Assembly (NCBI RefSeq): GCF_006538745.1
Contig: NZ_BJLR01000025.1
Coordinates: 1 to 64,000, forward strand
Length of the DNA: 64,000 nucleotides
From: Cellulomonas cellasea
GTDB lineage: Bacteria; Actinomycetota; Actinomycetes; Actinomycetales; Cellulomonadaceae
Direction of reading: 5' to 3'
The notes under the pieces were generated by a model. It was given only the letters and a program-made list of their open reading frames with translations, ran no database searches and had not been told where the DNA came from. The first letter of the stretch is position 1; the number at the start of each line of letters is the position of its first letter. A program made the position numbers and the translations under genes. Positions 59,494-64,000 of this stretch are shown here, piece by piece.

Positions 59494-61388
59494 CGCGCGC
59501 ACCCGAGTCCGACGAGCCGGTCGACGCCCGCACCGGACCCGTCGCGCTGCCTGCCCGGACCGGCGGGGCGTCCGGACCGCGCGACCTCGTGACCGACGGG
59601 GTCGAGCCCGGCGAGGTCGGGTCCGGCGAGGTGGGGCCCGACGGCCTCGCGCCGCACGATCCGGCGCCTGAGGACCTCGCCGCCGACGGCCTCGCCCCGG
59701 ACGACGCCGTGCCGGACGGCCTCGCCCCCGACGACGCGGGGCCGGACGACACGGTGCCGGACGACACGGTCGCGGACGAGCGGCGCAACGACGTGCCGTC
59801 CGACGAGGCAGCGTGGGAACGGGCGGCCCGCGCCGCTGCGCTCGAGGTGCCCGAGCGCCATGACGACCCGCAGGACGACGAGCGTGCCGGCGTGCAGGGT
59901 GCCGGCGCTCTGGTCGGTACTCCGGGCGACGAGACAGCGCCCCCCACCCGGCTGGTGCCGCGCGTCGAGCCCCCTCCGCTCGTCACCGACGACGAGCCCG
60001 CCTGCTCGTCCGGCTGGCTGCCGGACGCCGCTGCGGGTGCCCACGACGACGACACGACCGAGGCGGACGACGACGCGGTCCCCAGGCCGGCGCTCCCGCC
60101 CGGGGTCGACCCGTGGGAGGCCTCCGCGCCCGGCGCCCGGCTCTCCTGGCCGCCCCTCGAGCTCCCCGGACGGCCCGACGAGGTCGACCCCATCTCGGGC
60201 GACGACCCCGGCGCGCTCCTCGACCACGACGCCGCTGACCCGGGCCCCGGAGACGACACGGGCCCGCACGACCACCACGAGCCCGGGCCGCACGGCGCGC
60301 GCACCTCCGACCACGGGCCGCGCGCCGGGCATGCGCTCGACGCGGGCGTCCCGCCCACCCCCGCCGACGAGCGCGACGCGGAGGTCCCGGACATCGCGCC
60401 GACACCGGGCCCGAGTCCGGACGACAGGCAGCCGCACGGGCTGCCCCACGACGACTCCGCCCCGCCCGACCCGGACCCGGCCGTCGAGGACCCGGCCGAC
60501 CCGTCCGACCCGTCGTCGGACGACGGCGAGCACGCCCCGTCGGTGCCCGCTCGCCCGGTGCCGGGCACCCCGGTCGACGAGCGCGAGCCGGGGCCGACCG
60601 GTGCGACGGCGCCCGCCCCGGCACCGGAGCACGCCGCGCCCGCGCCCGCCGGTGCCGAGCCCCCCGAGGCGTGGCGCACGCTCGGCCGCAGCCTGCGCCC
60701 GCGCGCCAACCGGGCCCAGGTCCTCGCGGGCGTGCTGTGCGGGATGCTCGGCTTCGCGGTCGTCGTGCAGGTCCGCCAGACGCACGACGAGGGGCTCTCG
60801 ACGCTGCGGCAGTCCGAGCTCGTCGGCATCCTCGACCAGACGACCCGGCAGGGGGACGAGCTCGAGCGGGAGGCGGACTCCCTCGAGCGCACGCGCCAGA
60901 AGCTGCTCACCGGCTCGACGAGCAGCCAGGCCGCGCTGGACGCCGCGATGAGCAGCGCCGCGACGCAGGGCATCCTCGCGGGCCGGCTCCCCGCCGAGGG
61001 CCCGGGACTGACCATCACCGTGACGGACCCGGACGGCGTCGTCGCGGCCCGGTCGCTGCTCAACCTGCTCGAGGAGCTGCGCAACGCGGGCGCCGAGGCC
61101 GTCCAGCTCAACGACCTGCGCATCACGGCGAGCAGCTACGTCGTCGAGGGCGAGGGGCGGGGCGTCGTGGTCGACGGCGTCGCGGTCGAGCCGCCGTACC
61201 GGTGGCTCGTGATCGGCGACCCGGCGACGATGGGCAACGCGATGGAGATCCCGGGCGGGGCGTTCGCGACGATCCGCAACGACGGGGGGCGCCCGACGGC
61301 GGTGCAGCAGGACGAGCTCAGCATCCCGGCGACCCGCACGGTGCCCGAGCCGCGGTTCGCGACCCCGCTCGCGCCCGAGGAGGGCTGA
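59490..61388 (+). CDS. DUF881 family protein with long acidic N-terminal extension
   Basis: A 632-residue protein, about twice normal DUF881 length. Residues 1-390 are a disordered, acidic Pro/Asp/Ala/Glu-rich region with internal repeats (DGLAPDD, PDDTVPDDTV). A membrane helix (about 408-428) is followed by a coiled-coil stretch and the conserved DUF881 domain (about 480-620, GPGLTITVTDPDG, IPGGAFATIRNDGGRP-like residues). The extension should face the cytoplasm. The ATG overlaps the sbp stop. High third-position GC persists across the extension, so it is genuinely coding. Confidence 0.87.
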   Translation: MTRAPESDEPVDARTGPVALPARTGGASGPRDLVTDGVEPGEVGSGEVGPDGLAPHDPAPEDLAADGLAPDDAVPDGLAPDDAGPDDTVPDDTVADERRNDVPSDEAAWERAARAAALEVPERHDDPQDDERAGVQGAGALVGTPGDETAPPTRLVPRVEPPPLVTDDEPACSSGWLPDAAAGAHDDDTTEADDDAVPRPALPPGVDPWEASAPGARLSWPPLELPGRPDEVDPISGDDPGALLDHDAADPGPGDDTGPHDHHEPGPHGARTSDHGPRAGHALDAGVPPTPADERDAEVPDIAPTPGPSPDDRQPHGLPHDDSAPPDPDPAVEDPADPSDPSSDDGEHAPSVPARPVPGTPVDEREPGPTGATAPAPAPEHAAPAPAGAEPPEAWRTLGRSLRPRANRAQVLAGVLCGMLGFAVVVQVRQTHDEGLSTLRQSELVGILDQTTRQGDELEREADSLERTRQKLLTGSTSSQAALDAAMSSAATQGILAGRLPAEGPGLTITVTDPDGVVAARSLLNLLEELRNAGAEAVQLNDLRITASSYVVEGEGRGVVVDGVAVEPPYRWLVIGDPATMGNAMEIPGGAFATIRNDGGRPTAVQQDELSIPATRTVPEPRFATPLAPEEG

Positions 61389-61523
61389 CCTGGCGCCGCT
61401 GCGGCGGCGTCGGTGCAGGTTGACCGGCGTCGCGTGCTGCACGCAGGGCTCACGTCCGCATAGGCTGTGCGCGACCCGGCACCAGTGCCGTGGTCGTCGG
61501 CACGACGAGTCCCGGGAGGCGGC

Positions 61524-62045
61524 ATGAGCGACGAACGGCACCTGCCCGAGCAGCGTGGTGCGCAGGACGCCCGGCAGAGCGCCCGGACGTCGTCGGACAC
61601 GACGATCAGCTTCGGCAACCTCGACCCGGTCGACCTCGACCTGGTCGCCCCCTCGGGCCTCACGGCCGACGAGCTCGCCGCCGTCCAGGCGCTCCCGCCC
61701 ACGTCGGCGCTCCTGATCATGCAGCGCGGGCCGTCGGTGGGCGCGCGCTTCCTGCTCGACGCGGAGCGCACCGTCGCGGGGCGCAGCACGGACGCGGACG
61801 TGTTCCTCGACGACGTGACGGTCTCGCGCAAGCACGCCGAGTTCGTCCGCGAGGCCGACGACTTCGTGGTGCGCGACATCGGCTCGCTCAACGGCACGTA
61901 CGTGAACCGCCGCCGGATCGACGCAGCCGCGCTGCGCGCCGGCGACGAGGTCCAGATCGGCAAGTACCGCCTGACGTTCCACCCGAGCCCGGCTCGGGAC
62001 GGCGACCGTCGCGGCCCTGCGAGCTCTGCCGACGCCCGGTCATGA
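61524..62045 (+). CDS. garA: FHA-domain regulator (GarA/OdhI type)
   Basis: A 173-residue protein. A flexible N-terminus contains TTISF-like threonines (SDTTISFGNL), the position phosphorylated by Ser/Thr kinases in GarA/OdhI, and the C-terminal FHA domain (about 70-155) has VAGRSTDADVFLDDVTVSRK and SLNGTYVNRR. When unphosphorylated such proteins bind and inhibit 2-oxoglutarate dehydrogenase and tune glutamate metabolism; phosphorylation makes the tail bind its own FHA. GGGAGGC precedes the ATG, and its stop overlaps ftsR. Confidence 0.88.
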   Translation: MSDERHLPEQRGAQDARQSARTSSDTTISFGNLDPVDLDLVAPSGLTADELAAVQALPPTSALLIMQRGPSVGARFLLDAERTVAGRSTDADVFLDDVTVSRKHAEFVREADDFVVRDIGSLNGTYVNRRRIDAAALRAGDEVQIGKYRLTFHPSPARDGDRRGPASSADARS

Positions 62046-62854
62046 GGGCGGGCGAGCGCACGTCCCGGCTCGCCGCAGCCTCGGAGGGTCCCGCACCGAC
62101 CCGGGCGGGCGCGCCTGACCCGCAGGTGGGCGCGGGCGCCGTCGTCGAGCCGTGGCCCCGCGGCATCTCGCGCCGCGCGTCGATGCGCATCTCCGACGTG
62201 CTCGCCGCGCTGCGGATCGAGTTCCCGGCGGTCACCAACAGCAAGCTCCGCTTCCTCGAGGAGCAGGGGCTCGTCGAGCCGGTCCGCACACCCGCGGGCT
62301 ACCGGCAGTACAGCCCCGCGGACATCGAACGGCTGAGGTACGTGCTGCGCCAGCAACGCGACCGCTACATGCCGCTCAAGGTCATCGGCGAGCAGCTCGC
62401 CGCGCTCGACGCGGGGGACGACGACGAGCCCGCCCCGCGCGCTCAGCTCGCGACGCGTGACGGTGTGGTGCAGGGCCCCGCGGTCGCCGCGCGCTACACC
62501 GGGGACGCCCTCGCCCGGGAGGCCGGTGTCGACGTCGCGCTCGTCGAGGAGCTCGTGCGCTCCGGCGTCCTGCGCCCGAGCGTGTCCGGCCACTTCGACC
62601 CGTGGGCCCGCGACGTCGTGGTGCTCGCGGCGGCGCTCGGCGAGCACGGGGTCGACGCGCGTCACCTGCGGGTCTTCCGCGCGGCCGCGGACCGTCAGGC
62701 GGACCTCGTCGAGCAGATCGTCGCGCCCTGGCGCGGTCACAACGCCGCGTCGTCCCGGGCGCGCGCGGGGACGCTGGCCGCCGAGGTCGGCGAGCTGTGC
62801 ACGCAGCTGCACACCGCGCTGCTCCGTTCCGCGGTCTCCGGCCTCACCTCCTGA
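62042..62854 (+). CDS. ftsR: MerR-type regulator FtsR
   Basis: A 270-residue protein. After a variable 50-residue N-terminus, the winged HTH reads RISDVLAALRIEFPAVTNSK and LRFLEEQGLVEPVRTPAGYR. A second helical region follows. It corresponds by gene order and sequence to Rv1828 and corynebacterial FtsR, which activates ftsZ. The ATG sits inside an ATGA overlap with garA; translation might also begin further down, since the first 45 residues are not conserved in character. Confidence 0.86.
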   Translation: MRAGERTSRLAAASEGPAPTRAGAPDPQVGAGAVVEPWPRGISRRASMRISDVLAALRIEFPAVTNSKLRFLEEQGLVEPVRTPAGYRQYSPADIERLRYVLRQQRDRYMPLKVIGEQLAALDAGDDDEPAPRAQLATRDGVVQGPAVAARYTGDALAREAGVDVALVEELVRSGVLRPSVSGHFDPWARDVVVLAAALGEHGVDARHLRVFRAAADRQADLVEQIVAPWRGHNAASSRARAGTLAAEVGELCTQLHTALLRSAVSGLTS

Positions 62855-62929
62855 CGGCGTCGGGTCGCCGCCCGAGCGTGCGGTGGTTCTCGTGCAGACG
62901 CGCGGCCGTTCGGGTCGTAGCGTGAGGGT

Positions 62930-63499
62930 GTGGCGGACGACGAGCAGCTGGTGCAGGTGGAGGTCGTCGGGGTGCGTCAGCACCTCGTGGACGACGAGCT
63001 CGTCGTGCTCCTGCTCGACCCGGCCGCGGAGCTGTTCGTCCCGATCCTGATCGGCCCCACCGAGGCGACCGCGATCGCGTCGGCGCAGGCGGGCATCGTG
63101 CCGCGCCGGCCGATGACGCACGACCTGCTGTGCGACGTCGTCGCCGCGCTCGGGTCCGCGGTCGCGACGGTCGAGATCACGGAGCTGCGGCAAGGCGTCT
63201 TCCACGCGGCCCTCGTGCTCGCGTCGGGGGTCCGGGTCGACTCGCGCGCGTCCGACGCGATCGCGGTCGCGGTGCGGGTCGGGTGCCCGGTGCTGTGTGC
63301 CGCCGAGGTCGTCGCGGTCGCCGGCATCGAGGCGTCGGACGGCCCGTCGGAGCAGGAGGTCGAGCGCTTCCGGGCGTTCCTCGAGCAGGTCAGCGCGGAG
63401 GACTTCCTCACCGGTCAGGAGCCGGGGCCCGCCGGGGAGCCGGGCGCCCGCGAGGAGGAGGACGAGGACGAGGACCCCGAGCAGCGGCCCGGAGGGTGA
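62930..63499 (+). CDS. DUF151 bifunctional-nuclease domain protein
   Basis: A 189-residue protein. The BFN domain (about 5-140) shows LFVPILIGPTEATAIASAQA, RRPMTHDLL and RVDSRASDAIAVAVRV. The C-terminal 45 residues are acidic and disordered (EEEDEDEDPEQRP). Plant homologues show nuclease activity; the bacterial role is unknown. It matches Rv1829 in order. A TAGCGT hexamer just upstream could serve as a -10 element. Confidence 0.9.
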   Translation: MADDEQLVQVEVVGVRQHLVDDELVVLLLDPAAELFVPILIGPTEATAIASAQAGIVPRRPMTHDLLCDVVAALGSAVATVEITELRQGVFHAALVLASGVRVDSRASDAIAVAVRVGCPVLCAAEVVAVAGIEASDGPSEQEVERFRAFLEQVSAEDFLTGQEPGPAGEPGAREEEDEDEDPEQRPGG

Positions 63500-63567
63500 G
63501 CCGACCCTCAAGCAGCGGGTGAGACACGCCGGGACGACACGCCGGTTCGGCGCGTCGCTCCGCGTCG

Positions 63568-63596
63568 TTGACGCCCCCAGGGTGCAGGCTTAGCGT
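63568..63596 (+). promoter_or_regulatory. Candidate promoter of second MerR gene
   Basis: TTGACG (63568-63573) and TAGCGT (63591-63596) are separated by exactly 17 bases, a good match to a housekeeping promoter, about 100 bases before the MerR start. Confidence 0.6.
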
Positions 63597-63696
63597 TGCA
63601 AGGTCAGACATCCGAGGCAGGACGGCGCCGCTGCGTGAGACGCGGCCTCCTGAGCAGGCGCCGATCAGGGCGGGTGCGGGCGTGAGTGGAGGACGC

Positions 63697-64000
63697 GTGA
63701 GCGGCAGCGGGGAGAGCGTGGAGGTCGCGGGCGGGGTCCCGCAGCGCGCACAGGGGCTGCTGTTCGGCGACGAGCTGCCGGACCTGGACACGGCGACGGG
63801 GTACCGCGGGCCCACGGCGTGCCGCGCGGCCGGCATCACCTACCGCCAGCTCGACTACTGGGCGCGGACCGGCCTCGTCGAGCCGACGATCCGGCCCGCG
63901 ACGGGCTCAGGCACGCAGCGCCTGTACAGCTTCCGCGACATCCTCGTGCTGAAGGTCGTCAAGCGCCTCCTCGACACCGGGGTCTCGCTGCAGCAGATCC
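63697..64000 (+). CDS. MerR-type regulator (Rv1830-like), truncated by window end
   Basis: The first 101 codons of a MerR protein. After a 40-residue leader, the winged HTH reads CRAAGITYRQLDYWARTGLV, then GTQRLYSFRDILVLKVVKRL. GGAGG lies a few bases before the GTG at 63697. Gene order after garA, ftsR and DUF151 matches Rv1830 of M. tuberculosis. The C-terminal domain is outside the window. Confidence 0.85.
   Translation, partial: MSGSGESVEVAGGVPQRAQGLLFGDELPDLDTATGYRGPTACRAAGITYRQLDYWARTGLVEPTIRPATGSGTQRLYSFRDILVLKVVKRLLDTGVSLQQI

Overview
The window is very GC-rich (third positions almost always G or C) and entirely bacterial. The gene content points to a cellulolytic, Gram-positive actinobacterium close to Cellulomonas: GH74, GH5 and GH6 glycosidases carrying FN3 and CBM2 modules, many GTG starts, 4-base start/stop overlaps, GAF-ANTAR regulators, an NHEJ set (Ku plus split LigD), a BTAD/SARP-type regulator, and the actinobacterial block pgsA / DUF881 / sbp / DUF881 / garA / ftsR / DUF151 / MerR. 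I saw no rRNA, tRNA, CRISPR array, insertion sequence or prophage. Gene assignments come from reading motifs, not from a database search.

1-16.5 kb: four GAF-ANTAR regulators (137, 838, 1699, 15471) bracket a sugar locus. On the plus strand lie a GT2 glycosyltransferase and a UDP-glucuronate-decarboxylase-like epimerase. Converging on them is a nine-gene minus-strand operon (15126 down to 4712) in which seven of the eight junctions are 4-base overlaps. It encodes a NodU/CmcH-type carbamoyltransferase, a GT2-GmhB fusion, GT9, an unusual GT, GT4, GmhA, a two-domain HldE, a classical SDR and a second GT9. GmhA, HldE and GmhB together should make ADP-D-glycero-D-manno-heptose, a precursor best known from Gram-negative LPS. 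No obvious HldD epimerase is present. The natural inference is a heptose-containing, perhaps carbamoylated, surface glycan or glycoconjugate. This is the most unusual system in the window.

16.5-26 kb: a carbohydrate ABC importer (binding lipoprotein and two permeases), a large SDR with a four-cysteine motif, a molybdate operon (HTH-TOBE regulator, modABC) and a pirin.

26-33.7 kb: a secreted GH74 xyloglucanase with a Pro/Thr linker and CBM2, divergent from a 1078-residue regulator with an N-terminal NTPase and a C-terminal SARP module. A LuxR-type regulator follows; just upstream of it are three heptamer direct repeats at 11-bp period, the architecture SARP proteins bind.

33.7-44.4 kb: App1-like phosphatase with Dps; bioY divergent from a TetR regulator with two TGAAC-N3-GTTCA operators (BioQ-like); DUF4126, LigD polymerase, ATP-dependent ligase, divergent ku and a PHP phosphoesterase; HU; a Zur-like Fur protein; threonine aldolase.

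44.4-53.3 kb: cellulase locus with GH5 and GH6 enzymes, a LacI regulator, and a divergent 903-residue protein that joins a LacI-type sugar-sensor fold to PAS and a degenerate GGDEF domain.

53.3-64 kb: DEAD-box RNA helicase, CoA-binding protein, RNB ribonuclease, then the conserved actinobacterial block, cut by the window end inside the second MerR gene. Compared with the M. tuberculosis Rv1822-Rv1830 order, gcvH is absent and the second DUF881 protein has a roughly 390-residue acidic, Pro-rich N-terminal extension.
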